Of a stretch of 64,000 bases of DNA, positions 11,078-23,765 are shown in pieces. The stretch lies in assembly GCF_022539315.1 (NCBI RefSeq), contig NC_066314.1, forward strand, positions 54,187,180 to 54,251,179, in the 5' to 3' direction. The position numbers and the translations under genes were made by a program. This DNA is from Serinus canaria (Eukaryota > Chordata > Aves > Passeriformes > Fringillidae). Numbering within the stretch: the first letter of the stretch is position 1; every line of letters starts with the position of its first letter. Under the pieces are notes generated by a model, which ran no database searches, had not been told where the DNA came from, and saw only the letters and a list, made by a program, of their open reading frames with translations.

Positions 11078-14000
11078 TAAACCAACAGGACAAAACAAAT
11101 GTTGAAGTCCCCAAGATGTAATGGAAACTCTTGTCTTCCAATCATCTCTAGCTGCTGCCTGGTACCAGTTTTGGGGAAAATGTTCATATAGCTTCAGAAC
11201 ATTAACGGCAGGGAATAGCTTCACATTGGAAAGACATTCATCACATGGCATCTGTGCATGTGTGGAAGTAATTCGAAGACTTCTGTGATGTATAGCTCAC
11301 TAGAAGCCATTTTCCACACTGGCAATGATGACAACCTAAAGTATTGGCTTATGCTGACCAGTCGTGATGTTGTCATGTTGTCTTGGGGGTTTGGTCAACT
11401 GTGAAAAGAAATTTCATTGCCACTGCTTGAAAAAAAACAAAAAAAAAAGGAAATAAGCTACCATATTGTTACAATTCTCCAGCTATCAGTTTACTACATG
11501 AAACTGCAAAGTGACATCTAAGTTGTGATTTATTTTTATAAATTAGGAGCAGATCCATTATGCTAGCCCTAAAACACCCTGGGTGTTTGTATCGGCCAAT
11601 TACTGTGGAAACTGCTGAAACAAATAAATGTCTGGATAAGGATCTGGAAAAAATGCCTCAATTTTTTAAAGAATTCTTGCAAAATATTACTAGACCAAGA
11701 AATCCCAACTGCTTCATCTGTTTGTTGCTACATCTATATTCTTCTCTGGAATTCTTTGCTGAAGATCTACAAAGGAATAAAGGAAAAACTGTCGTTCCCC
11801 AATTAACCTGTAGCAAGCAGCCTTAAAAAACAACTCATCTGTAATATTCCAGCCATATTTAGCTGTTTTTATCAGAGCTGTGCACTAGGAAATGATCTGT
11901 GGGGGTTTTGAAAGACTGAAATATGAGGATATTCAAGTCCTGCTTTGAATCCAATATAATCCCACTCATGAACTTGTCCCATTGAAATCGGGTTCATAAA
12001 AGCATACCTGTACACACCCTTCCTAAAGTCAATTTTAAATATGTCTGGTGCTGTAATCCTGCTTGATAGGACAGATCCTGCTTTTCCAGGGCAAAACAGA
12101 GCATGGCAAGAACTCAGTGTCTTGACATTCTGTGTGATTCCCTTTCCAAATAGTGGGAATTGAACAAAATGTAAGAAAAGAGAAGAAAATGCACAGGTGG
12201 CACAATAATCAAAACAGTGCATTTAATACATAAAAATTCACACAGAAATACTCACAGACCTAATTTTACACAAAATTAAAGGGAGACTGAGGTATTAGAC
12301 TTAAGTATTTGTTCTAGCGGAAGTTTTTTAGGTGATATTTGGTTTACATATATTCAAATAATGGAAGAGAGATGCTATTTTGTTTATTAACACATTAAAT
12401 CAAAGTCCACATACAGTATGTTATATATGTGAATTACTGATTTTCTTTTCACTGTTAAACATATTTATTAGCTCTTTCTAGCTTTAATATTGTTAAACAC
12501 ACACACAAATGTATTTTATCCTATTTACAGATGCACCTTTTGTGGTTTTATTGCTTTAATAACAGGCTTCCCAATCAATGTGCTATTTATGATGTTATCT
12601 GTGTTCATGTTTCTTATTTCTTTTTATCACATCATCTATGTTCATGTTTCTCATTTCCAGTTGCAAGGGAAAAAAGCTTCTTGGTTCTGTGCACCCAGCA
12701 AAGCACTGAAATTGGATTCATCCTCCTCCTTTTAATGTCCCCACTGCCTCTGATTAGGGCTGATTATGGAGCAGCACACACATTCTAAATAATATGTTTC
12801 TGGTTTTTAAAGATATACTTCTCATAAGAAGCATAAAAAACTGTATTTTTTTAATGAAGGTATTTTAACATTTGTAATATGAAACTTTATGAACACATGT
12901 CATTTTATTAAAAGTCCAAAACAGTAGCAATTCATCAATGTCCCTATCTTGAATATATGGAGTATAGAAATGGATATAAATCATAAATTAAAACTGAAGA
13001 ACATCTAACAAGGCAAATCATGTTAATTAACAGTTATAGCAAAACACCTTTCCTCTTGTTTGTTTTATTGATTTGTGCAGTAGCTTTTTTTGCTAGAGGC
13101 TCATGATGTGAGAGAACAGCACAGTCCTGCAGTCCTTCTCACAGAAATGGTTCCAAAGGACATTCCAGAGCTGGGGACTGTAAAAAAAGATAGAAATCAA
13201 ATTTAAAAGTATTAGCAAAAATATTAGCATGACAAAATTTAAACAAATAAATGTGACATATTTTGGCAGAGTGAATAAAACACTGAAGAGAGCAGAGAGA
13301 CACATGAGAGAGAATTCATTTAGGTACTCTGGGTAGGAGACTATGATTAAGCCTTCTGAAACCAAGCTAAATTAAAAATCTTCTATAAATATAATGTATA
13401 AATACAATTAATAAACATAATTCACAAATATAAATTGAATACTCCTCTCCAGCCATTTTACATCCGAGTAAAATGGTCTTTAGGCACCACAAGGATAGAG
13501 ATGCGCTTCAGGACATGTCACACAGTAGGTGAGCAGTAACACCAGAAACAAATCCCACATTTGCTGGTAGGACCACACAGAATTAAGCCCAGGGTGTGGG
13601 CTTAATTCAAAGAATGAAATGAAAAGATCAAATGCACTTTTCCAAATGCTTTGCAAAATAAAAGGGTGGTTTCTTCCCCAGCACTCCAATCCTGTAAGTA
13701 GCCTTTTGTTTTCAGTGCTTGGTGATATTTGGTTGCAGTTTGTGGTTTTGCTATTCTTCTTTTAGGTGAAGTAAAAGTACACTAAATAAAATGGGGGGGG
13801 GGCAGTTGACCTCTAAAATTTCATGAGAGGGCTTGTTATGTTTACCACATTTAAATGAAAATCAACTTTGCCTGGAGCAGTTAAATAAAAGACCTGCAGG
13901 AACAAGGCAGTTGGATGATAGAGAGGTTTCCTAACAACAAACACTTCCCAAGGTAGGCTGCGGTTAGGGGACCAAATATTTAAGCAGACACTTGGCAGAG

Positions 14001-14514
14001 ATCTAAATTCACTGGAAACTATGCATTTTACAGCCTGATATGTCCTGGGCTGGTTTTACTCCTTCCTTTTTTTCTGATGCACATCTTGATTTCTGTGACA
14101 AGACATCTATCTATCTACTACCACCAACCATCTACTTATCTACCACTAATTATCTACTACCAACCAACTTACACAGTTAATGATTTTATTTCTAAACACC
14201 CAGAAGGAACAACCCATGTATATAGCAGCTTTGAAGATTGAAGCCCAAGCTAAAAAATAATGGCAATTGAAAATTGGAGCACTCTGGAATGTGTAGACTT
14301 TGCTTCCATTGCTACATCCCTCTCGTGGCTCTTGACCTAACCTATCTAAGAAAAGTCTCTCTTTCATAAAGTCATTTGCAATGATTTTGAAAATTAATGT
14401 GGCTCCCAATCTGCCTGATACATCTGTAATATTTCCCAGGTTTGCACTTTGGAAACCTTTGAAATGAAGAAAAAATTCCTCCAAATGTTTATGTGCAAGA
14501 GCATAATTGCACTG

Positions 14515-14600
14515 TATATATGCATTTAAAATATAAATGTGCATTATATATATGTGTGTATTATATATATAATAATATATATATATATTATATATATGTG
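14515..14600. repeat. AT-rich (TA)n/(TG)n tract
   Basis: Alternating TATATA blocks with interspersed TGTG, able to form several small AT hairpins. Degenerate ATCT/ACC repeats lie upstream at 14104-14165. Confidence 0.9.
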
Positions 14601-15334
14601 TGCGTGATCAGACCTCCTGGGCCACAAAGAAAAATTTGGCTCAGGCTTAGATTTTCATCATTTAGACTTTCTTTAACACTCCCATTGCTGCTTTTATTTT
14701 GCACTTGCAGTTCCACATGCCAGGCTTTGCTTGCCCGTGGCAAGAAAGAGTTTAGGCACCACCTATTGAATTTCAGATTGATTCACAGTATCATTTTCAG
14801 CAGAATTACTCTTTGAATGTTTTTGACCCGTTGGTTCTAAATAGTACTTTTGTTGGGAATTGTGCAGCTGGGGGAGTATGTCTATGTCCTCTGATTTCCA
14901 CTTGTGGTAGGGAAGATTGGTTTAAATGTTGCTATTACTGAGAATTAAATTATTTATTGAGCAGGTCTCACACTCCTGTGTCCATCCTTGCCCCCTTATC
15001 CAGAGAAGGAGCTAGGGGAAAAAAATCTATTGCAGCCTGTGGAGAAAAATGACATTCAATGACATAAAAATGTCATATGTCCTTCAGCTGCAAGTATTGA
15101 ATTGTTAGGAAATGCTGGAAAGTAAACAGAAAAAGGAACTTTGTCTTTTTCTCGAAGATACTGAGAAAAATCCACAGGTGATAGTTACCAGAATTATGAA
15201 GGAAAGTAGAAATGCTCTTGAAGTTTTGCTCTGTTTTTCTGTGCCCTTTTCCTAAAACTCTTCTAGGGATTCTAGGAATGGTCTGGTACATGTTTGTCAA
15301 GGTAAGTGGGTATCATCTTCCATTGCCTCAGCCC

Positions 15335-15465
15335 TGAAAATGTTCCAGGCCAGGGTGGACAGTGCTTGGAGCACCGTGGGACAGTGGAAGGTATCCCTGC
15401 CCATGGAAGGGGCTCGGATCTAGATTATCTTTAGGTCCCCTTCCAACTCAGGCCATTCTATGACT
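15335..15465 (+). mobile_element. CR1 3' tip, sense
   Basis: 'tgttccaggccagggtgga', 'ggtatccctgcccatgg', 'ggtccccttccaactcaggc' and 'cattctatgactgcat' match the last ~130 bp of a CR1, with the 8-mer type end. Strongly 5' truncated. Confidence 0.85.
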
Positions 15466-15954
15466 GCATAATTTAGTAAATCCCTATTATTTCACATGGC
15501 ACACAATCCTTAAAACATGATAACTAGAAAAAACCCAGTCCATTTGTGTGGTTCTCTCCTGTTTGAGGGAATTATCTGAGTAACCAACCCATCAAGCCTA
15601 GGTCAGTGAGTCTTCCTGAAGGGATATAGGGCATAGATGTCCCAAACACCAAAGTGGCATCATAGAAAGGAACTGTATTGTTAAAGTGGACATGACAATA
15701 TTGAAAGTGACTGGCACTGGTCAAGCTTTGCCTTTTTCAAATGGATCCTGGAGATGCCTTTTCTAAACCTCTCCAAAAAAAGGGAAGAAACCAACTGGGT
15801 GGTGGCAGTCCCATATTGCAGGGGGCTACCTCCCTGCTCAAAGGGATTTAGGGATTGGTCAGTAAACCACCCATCACAACTTCACAGTCTCAGAGAATGG
15901 CTGCTACAACTTCTACCCACAGTTTTTGCACCTTTCTGCCAGATCCTTTTTGTC

Positions 15955-16020
<66 letters not shown>

Positions 16021-16865
16021 AAACAGGAAAGGGAAACTGGCAGAACCTTTGTCCTGAGCTTTTCCTGGGATCCTTTCTCAGTGCCAGTGGTTGGAGAACT
16101 AGGAAAGTTTGCCAGGTGTCTTTGTAACTACCAGATACCAAATCAAGTGAGGTTGCTGATGAGTGACTTGCAAAATCCTAATCTGGCCACTGACAGTAAC
16201 GCTCTGTGTAGCTTTCAGCAAGTCCCAACACCTTTCTGCTTCTGCCTTCCCATGGCTAAAATGTTTATTTGTCCGTCACAGCAGGCGTTTTAGGGAGAAT
16301 TCATAATTTGGCATCACAGAAAATAGTGCTTTTCTGCAGTGAGTTAAATAAATCAAGCCATCAACAGTGAGATAAGGTCTCCCCTGAGAACAGACTTGAT
16401 GTCTACGATCATTTTAGTGTTTGTAACACATCAAACTCTATATAAATAAATCAATTCATTGCAAACAAGAGGAAAAATGGTCAAGAAAAAAGAGCACAGT
16501 TCAAGCACAGGTTCGAGCACAGGTTAATCACTTAAGAGCAACATTGTCACTTGGAAAAAATAAGGTAATAATGGGGTTTATCATGTGGTCTGTAAAACCT
16601 AACTCACAGCTGGCATAAGTGAGAGGCTTTCAGTTAAGTGAATGATGGAACATCCACCACCACTCCTCCCAGAGCACTCTGCTCTCTTAAAACCAGCACA
16701 GGCAAACTCCCCAGAATGTGCCACCTGTTTCTTAATTCCTGCAATAACGTAATTTGGGAGATGAAACTGGTCAGGCTTAGCCTGAGAGTAGGGTGCATAT
16801 TTACGCACAAGAAATGTTAAAATATGACCCCTGTCCCAAAGGTTTTCTGACCTAGGAATGAGTCT
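15466..16865. other. Unique DNA around a CA repeat, no gene seen
   Basis: A 179-codon frame (15754-16293) runs through the CA repeat and reads as threonine-histidine there. It shows no domain and is best explained as chance extension through a stop-free repeat. Confidence 0.6.
15957..16020. repeat. (CA)26 microsatellite
   Basis: Pure CA dinucleotides at 15957-16008, followed by 'tatacacacaca'. The pure core makes it a likely length-polymorphic marker. Confidence 0.97.
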
Positions 16866-16960
16866 CCCAGTCTAGTGGAAGGTGTCCCTGCAGAGAGGCT
16901 GGAAAGAGATGATTCCTGTGGCCCCTTCCAACTCAGTCCATTCTATGGTTCTATGATACT
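16866..16960 (+). mobile_element. CR1 3' tip, sense
   Basis: 'agtggaaggtgtccctgc', 'tggccccttccaactcag' and 'tctatggttctatgatac' are the terminal ~90 bp of CR1 with its octamer tail. Confidence 0.85.
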
Positions 16961-18073
16961 ATACAGGCTCCTAATTTATATTTATATGGCCAGACACTGA
17001 GATCTTTTTGTCTCTGTGCTGTCATTACAGCTTCAGGAGCACCTGTATAGTAGGAAGAATATTCAGAACAAAATTGACACCAGGCTTGAAGGACTCCCTT
17101 AACGATTACAGAGAGTTGAAAGGGTGATATTAATGTGCAAGGGCATCTCACAAAGAAAGTGAATTATTCCTTATTTCCCAGAATAGCCTAGAAATACATT
17201 TCTCCTCTTAGATGAAAAAGGCCAAGTTCTGCATTAGTAAAATGGCTACTATAAAAGGAGTAAGAGAGTAAAGGAATTGATTCCTTTACTATGCAGCAAT
17301 TCAAAACCAGATAAATGCAAATATTAACATGATTAAATGACAAGATATTGAGTAGTCCTGCAACATAGCAGAGTTCAGATTGTTTTACTGAAGAGGGGTT
17401 TAGGACTTGTAGGACAAACTCTGGCAGCTTTTTCCAGCTGTGATGCCCCAATGTACAGTCCTTCAGGCAGACATGGATCAATTTTATGTCCACATTTCTG
17501 TAGGAACAATTCAGTGCCCTCACAGCTGACAGATGACAGGACAGATCTGCCCACAGTAGAAAATGGCTCCATTTTCTGCAGCTCTTTGCAAGTGGTAATT
17601 AAATTGCACCGCTCAGAATTAAAATTCAGAGGATCACAGAAACTAGGGATAGGAAAGAGCCACTAAGGTAATTTTTGTCTCTGCTCTTCCTTCTGCCAAT
17701 GCTTTGTCCAGCACTTTGTAGCCAATTTGAAAGGCTCTCTACTTACCAAGGGCTTTTAAGAGACCCTGGTTTGATTTATGCACAGCAGAAAATGGTATCT
17801 TTTCTCCAGAGACGGACAATTTGCCTCATTCAAAGAGTTGTGTAATCAATTTCATTTACCAATTACAGCCCTTCAATAACATGCAGCCATGGGGGCACTG
17901 GGTGAGGCAGGAAATTAATGAGATTGAGGATTGGGATCAGGAGGTCTTCTGAATGCCTTGTTTTGTCCTGACAGCCCAGTAAATCTTGAGTCAGTCCAGT
18001 GCTTCTGAAGGAAGAAACAGCTTTGGAGATCCATCTGGGTTTTTCATCGAGCTGTGGGCTGGATGGGTTTGCT

Positions 18074-18161
18074 GATCACCATTACTCTCTGCCCAGCAAA
18101 CCCCAAGTGCCCACTTTACAGGGACACCTGGGGTTTGGCAGGGCAGAGAGGAATGGTGATC
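18074..18161. other. Isolated ~88-nt inverted repeat (long hairpin)
   Basis: The left arm (18074-18109) begins GATCACCATT and contains CTCTCTGCCC and AAACCCCA. The right arm (18125-18161) is its reverse complement apart from three mismatches and a one-base bulge. The inner CCC and GGG can pair too, leaving a loop of about eight bases (ACTTTACA). About 36-39 base pairs result, on either strand. It does not overlap any recognised repeat. Size and shape resemble a microRNA precursor, but a short inverted duplication or a small foldback element would look the same. No expression evidence is available. Confidence 0.85.
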
Positions 18162-20806
18162 TAAACTTCCTAAAAGCTGCTGGGTATTCCCTGGGAAGTG
18201 CAGAGCACCTCATAGTGGGGACTGAGGTGGGTTTTCAGTCCTCAGTTTCAGGTGGGGTAAATGTTGTCCGAAACAGGCACTTTGCTTTCACATGGCATGG
18301 ACATGAATTTTGGATCTCCCTGGAAATTTGTAGCCTAAGCCTGCAAAGCCTAAAGTGACTTTGCTCTTGCATAAGCTCCTCCCTGAGGCTTAAATCTTAA
18401 AAATGTGTCTGAGGCCCCTATCACTTCTTCCAGGGTTTGTCAAAATGCTTCTCCCCAGGGGCTGGAGAGTGTCTTGTCCAAAAGACTAAATGTTTATCAA
18501 CCTCTTTTTCAAATTGATATAAATCTTCTGTTCAAGACGTAGGCCATAAATATAAAACCAGGCTTTCCCTGGGGATAAACTGCAATAGTCTACAGCTGAA
18601 TTTTTTTAAATAACTGGCACTGCCTGCAGTCAGAAATAGACCATTCTACTTGGAGGGATACAAATATGATCTGATACAGACTTCCTAGGCCTGTCCAGAT
18701 CCCCCTCATATGGTTTGTCTTGAATTTTGACTCACCAGTTCCTTGACAAGGGTCCTGCTTTCCATGTGGTTATTCCAAGCCTGATCCTTATCCAGCCTAA
18801 AGTGATGTTCCTGATGACAAGCAACAAGAGTTCGTCTCCCCCTCCTGCTGAGTGCCCTGCAGAAATCCCTAAACCATCTGTGCCTGGTGGGAATCCAGAG
18901 CTGGAATGAGTTGGCCGTGCTGCAAAATCCCCCTGGCAAGACAAGTGCCACGGGTACAGCCCAGTTTGACCCTGCCATGGGGACACAGCTCTCAGGATGG
19001 AGTGAACCTCCCCTCCCAGCCCTGCTGGTGACAGGGAGACCAGGCAGGGTGCCTGGAGTCAGCTCTGGCACCCCTGAGCAACTCCCATGCCCCAGCAAGT
19101 GTCACACGGGCTGTGGTCCTCAGCAGGATAAACATTACACATCATCCCTCAGGTGCATAAAAATCATCTTCAGGTGATTGAGTCCAAATGGCACTAACAT
19201 AGACCCATTCTGCTGATGCTTCTTTTCACATTCTTAGTGTGGGAACTTAAATTGCTCCAAAAGAAAAAAAGAAAGAGGAAAGGAACAGCTACATAAATAC
19301 GCATTTCAGGGATGGCCTAGCTCTAAATGCGGTTGCAGTGTATAGAAAAGCCAGGCATTAAGACTCTGAAGATAGTCATGCAACAAGACACCTAAACTTA
19401 TTTTCCACTTTCTTTCTCATCCTGTGCCAGCAGTGACACAGGCCATGAAAAAAAGTAAGTTGCTAAGCAAAATATTTCAGTAGAACACAGTATTTTTTAT
19501 GCATTAGACATGACCTTTGTTATCTTAGCAGAATTTCTATTTTGAATTTACTTCCTCTTGATTATCTTTGTTCAGGACTGTTTCAAATTGTGAAAGAATA
19601 CAAACTTTACTATCAGAAAGCCTTAATGTGGTAATAGCTGACTAAAATTGTTCAAGTAAATTCCTAAAGGAGGTTTCCAGTGAAAACAGAGAAAATTACT
19701 GACCTAGAAGTACTTGTGAAAATGTTTTCCCTTTTCTGTTCAAATTTTAGAAAGCACACAGGGCACTTATAGGGCACTTATAGGGCTGAAATTGATCCAT
19801 TTCCTGAAGAAGCACCTCAAACTCCACCAGAACCATGCACATCCTTTTGAGCTGCAGCTGATCCTCAAATAATTTTTACTGCTGCTATTCATCTCATCTT
19901 GATACAAAGCCCAGATTCACTCCTGGGCCTAAGGGCTGCTTTGGGTCTAGAGAAGCAGTAAGTGAAGAACTCAGTGCAGGGTTCTGAATGCCTTGAGAGC
20001 ACTGGCAGATGGGAATACCTTGCATTACATGTAATACACCCCTAATGGGTCTGATCCACATCCGAGTCCTCCCCAGATTTGCTCATAAATACTGCAAAAC
20101 CAGTGCTGTTTTTAAGACAATTAAAGTGTCCTTCATGTCTGGCTTATAGCTTTTAGATGGTTCTTAACTTTCCTCGGCCTGAAAATAAAATAATGTCCTA
20201 TGGATGCTTGTAAGATTTCTTGCCTGTAATTACTATGAGAACTGATTTATCTGTGGCACATGCCACTGTAGGAGGTGTGAGGGTATCTCCTGGGAAACCT
20301 GAGATAGTTATTAAATACTGTAGGACCGGACCACCTGCTTGGTCTTTATTTTGATGTCTAGGAATATCGCTGTCACTATTTGCTTCTGATGTGAGAAAGG
20401 GGAAGGACAGTTTGGGAAAACTCCAGTTCTGTATTGTTCCTGGATTTTTTAACAATTTCAATTAAATTCCTCTTTCCAATTTGAAAGGGGAATTTTGGCA
20501 TACAGAAATGTTTATTTTAATGCCTAAAGTCTTGCCAGACCCAGCTTAAAGGGTGACTTAGGTATTTTAGAAGGTTTTGGTGGGTACAGTTTCTTTTTTC
20601 TTTCAAAGGAATGCTTTCACATTTATTCCATGGCTTGGAGAATGGAATATTAGTCATACTAATTTTAAAATCACTGGTGCACGAGGGCAGGTACCTCATG
20701 CCCTGATGAGAAGAGTCTCCTGCAGGCAGGGAAGTGAGTACAGGTACAGCTTTGAGGGAGAAGGGTGGTGACAGTGGCACCACCCAAACTGCTGCTGCCA
20801 GGACAG

Positions 20807-20830
20807 TGAGTCAGCTGAGTGACTGAGTCA
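20807..20830. promoter_or_regulatory. Clustered AP-1/MARE-like sites
   Basis: TGAGTCAGC at 20807-20815 and TGAGTCA at 20824-20830 match the AP-1 core (TGAGTCA; the first also fits a Maf half-site). Between them, TGAGTGAC at 20817-20824 is a one-base variant. Three sites in 24 bp is denser than chance would normally give, but binding is inferred only. Confidence 0.35.
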
Positions 20831-22348
20831 CAGTGTCTCCCTCCCCTTCCTCTGGCCAAGGAAGGTACTGATGTTCAGCTGGTGCCTTGGAGATGCAAAT
20901 TGTAATATTCCCACCATGCTGCAGAAGCCAAGGGAACAAAAGTTTCCTCCTCCTCACTGTCTGTGTGGACTTGTTCAGGCAGTCTGATCAAAGGGAAGAA
21001 AGGAGCAGCCTGACTAACAGCCAAGTGAGTTCTGGAATCAGACACTAGTCAGTGCAGATTGCCTCTGGAGACAGGGGAGGAGGCCAGGATCCTCCAGAGC
21101 ATGATTCAAGGCAGGAGGCTCTGGTGGAAGACGTGAGTTTGCGTGGGAGTGGGGATGCCTTACCCTGGATGGAGATTCCATTCCAACTAACAGTCATGCC
21201 ACGTTCTGACTGGTACTGGTTGAATCTTGTGAGTATTGATTGAAATCTCAGTAGAGGATTAGTAGAGGCAAGCAGCAACTCCTACATTTTCAGACAAGAT
21301 CTAATTGCTCAGAAGAATATCCTGATTAGAGTCAGCAAATCAATATACAGCAATGTAACTTAAATTGATAAGATAAGGCCCTGCCTGCTGAAAGATCTGC
21401 TCTCTGTCAGTGCATTGGGAAATTCCCCAAGTTAATGAGGTTTGGAAAATAGTGCCAGGCATTTAATCTGTGTTGAAAACACCTTGGAAGGCATTTGGAA
21501 GGTGGTCCTTCCTTCTGGTCTTTCCCTAGCTTGCACTTCACTTCTCATTCCTACGACTTTGTCTTTAAGTCTCCAGTAATGTCTTTCTTGAATGCAGTGC
21601 CTGTTCCTGTGATCTTGATCGCTCTATCTGCACAACCAAACTGCCCAGGTTTTAATTAGAATGTAAAGGTTGCTTTGTTTTTTTCTGCTTTAGTTTTGGG
21701 GTTTTTTCTTAAAAAAACCCAATACAATTCTTTTTTCTTTGAATTGCTTTCGTTGAGTTACAGAAAATATCTTTGATGCTCACATGTTGTACCATTCTTT
21801 TCCTTGTTTTATATACCTGGGATTCTGGCTTCATCTTGAGTCTTCTTCCACTTTCTGGAATGCTTCTTTTGAATTGTAGCATTGTGGCATGAGATTCTGT
21901 CAGTTCACCAGCCTGGCAGTATCATATATCAGTCTGGGAATCAACACAGTGAATAATTCAAATGGTTATTGTTCAGCACTACTTAGAATAGCAAACTTCC
22001 ATTTACAGATGTTCCAAAATCAATGGGAGATGTATTTCTTCTGCTGCCTGACAGATGAATAATCTTATTCAATTAATTTCCCCAGATACTAATTTTTAGT
22101 TCCTTGGCCAATACCAGACTAAATTCCTTTCAGCAGCTGAGTACAAAACCATTATGGTTTCCCCATCCCTAAATTTTCCTGACACATAATAATAACAACT
22201 CTTGAAATGAAATATTCTGACAGTGGCTAATGACATCCTTGCTGCATGAATAAATTACAGAACCTGAGTTGCCCTTGCCTTGCACAATTCTCACTCCTTC
22301 CTGACTGCAGTGCCTACAAATGGCCTCAGGAAATAGGAAAGAAAAATT

Positions 22349-22386
22349 CATAATTATAAATATTTATAATTATGTGTATATACACA
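22349..22386. repeat. Two overlapping perfect AT-rich palindromes
   Basis: Positions 22349-22374 form a perfect 26-bp palindrome centred on AAAT/ATTT (left half CATAATTATAAAT). Overlapping its last two bases, 22373-22386 is a perfect 14-bp palindrome, TGTGTATATACACA. Every base pair was checked by eye. Confidence 0.95.
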
Positions 22387-23127
22387 TTTATATTAATTCT
22401 ATTATACATTTATTGCAAGTCACTCCTAATTTTCCCTGAGGAATTTTTTAGATGCTCACAGACATAGTGAAAACTTGGGAAAAAGATACAAGAGCCAAAG
22501 ACAAGGATAAACCACATCTGATTTATCACTCATAGCACAAGTGCAGAAAAAAAATTAGGAGAAATAGACACTAAACATGCCTTCTGCAGATGTCATATTC
22601 CTTCAGACTCACGGTCAATCTTCACTCTTATTTACACCACAATGTGGTGATGTTTCTATCAGTCTATCATCGGGAAGAGGTTATCTTTACCAAGCTTTCT
22701 AATATATTATATTCACAGAACTGATTGCTATGATCTATTTGCTCACCCGTGGCTAAACACTTTCAAAGGTTCCTTTTCTCTGTGTTAGCTGAGCCTTAGT
22801 TTTGATGAGAAAAAAGGTTGGCCTCAAGTCAGACTTCTCTAACATGGGCCAGGGCTTTACAGCTCAGCTTGGTCATCCAGTGAAAAAGTGACTCATCTTC
22901 TAAATCAGAAAAAAACCCCCACTTGTATCTGATTTGGATAATCCTGATTCATTTACCCCACTAACATTTTTCCAGTTCCTGTCTCAAGTACCTGGGATCA
23001 TTTGCATGTGTACCGAAGAAAGTTCTGAAGGGCGTCAGAACAGAGAGAGGGAAGACTTGCAATCCCTGTAGTGCGGAGGAGTAGCTGTAGCATTATATAA
23101 CAAAACATTTTTTGCTTCTTCTTTCAG

Positions 23128-23306
23128 TTCAATACTTTAATGCTTCAGATCTTCCCCTCAGATGTGGAAAGCCCAAAGGGAATTTCATTGTTTGCCCTAG
23201 AGCATTTAACCCAGATCCTGCAACAGAGCCTGGGGTGGCATTTCACTTATCAGTTAGAGACGCTGATGAAGGCACTCTCACAGAGAGAGTGTTTAAAACC
23301 TCTCAG
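23128..23306 (+). other. Possible exon with strong splice sites (unrecognised)
   Basis: A pyrimidine-rich tract ending TTCTTTCAG (23119-23127) would serve as acceptor, and CAG/GTAAGC at 23304-23312 is a near-consensus donor. The 179 nt between them are open in one frame, reading for example NASDLPLRCGKPKGNF and FHLSVRDADEGTLTERVF. The length is not a multiple of three. I do not recognise the peptide, and no partner exon was found. It could be a non-coding RNA exon or chance. Confidence 0.2.
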
Positions 23307-23399
23307 GTAAGCTCTCAGGCTGCTGCATGCCCAGAGGCACCAGGCACCCCTGTGATTGCATTTTCAGCCTCCAGTGATCCTTTCACAGGGGTGAGTAGC

Positions 23400-23765
23400 A
23401 CCCCTGAAATCATCAGGAATTCCGGGGTATATTGGGAAGAGGAGTGCCAGCAGCTCAGGGAGTGATCCTGCCCCACTGCCCAGCCCCATGTGGCACATCT
23501 GCAGTGCTGTGTCCAGTCCTGGGCTCCTCAGTACAGCAGGGACATGGAGCTCCTGGAGCAGGGCCAGCAGAGGCTGCAGAGATGATTTAGGGCCTGGAGC
23601 ATCTCTGACAGGGAAAGGCTGAGGGAGCTGGGGCTGTCCAGTCTCGAGAGGAGCCCCAGCTGAGAGGGGCCCTCAGCCCTGGGTGTCCCTGTCTGCAGGG
23701 AGGGCTCTGAGCAGGGCCCAGGCTCTGCTGCTGAGCACAAGAGGAACAGGCAGGAAGTGATGGAA
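23400..23765 (+). mobile_element. CR1 fragment, sense, missing its 3' tip
   Basis: Contains 'tgctgtgtccagtcctggg', 'ggacatggagctcctggagc', 'ggaaaggctgagggagctgg', 'gaggggccctcagccctggg' and 'aagaggaacaggcaggaa'. It stops before the 3' tip, which is unusual because CR1 copies normally keep the 3' end. A later deletion is likely. Its subfamily resembles the copy at 37120. Confidence 0.88.

Larger units (their letters stand above)
10846..15334. other. Unique AT-rich DNA with simple repeats, no gene seen
   Basis: Contains the T31 tract, a G10-type run near 13793, degenerate ATCT repeats (about 14104-14165) and a (TA)n tract. A 132-codon frame on the minus strand (14146-14544) shows no recognisable domain and is probably chance. 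Confidence 0.55.
16961..23127. other. Mostly unique DNA, no gene recognised
   Basis: Holds the hairpin at 18074, the AP-1-like cluster at 20807 and the palindromes at 22349, each listed separately. A short piece at about 17630-17668 resembles an antisense CR1 tip but is too brief to call. The GC-richer stretch 18720-19150 has overlapping open frames on both strands without domain features. Confidence 0.5.

Noticed and set aside
14146..14544. 132-codon minus-strand frame
   Set aside because: I considered a retroposon or gene fragment. No motif could be assigned and no splice signals frame it.
15754..16293. 179-codon frame through the CA repeat
   Set aside because: The frame is long only because CA repeats contain no stops. 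The flanking peptide is not recognisable.
17630..17668. Possible antisense CR1 tip
   Set aside because: Similarity is limited to a 'gatcacagaaactaggga' type start and fades at once.
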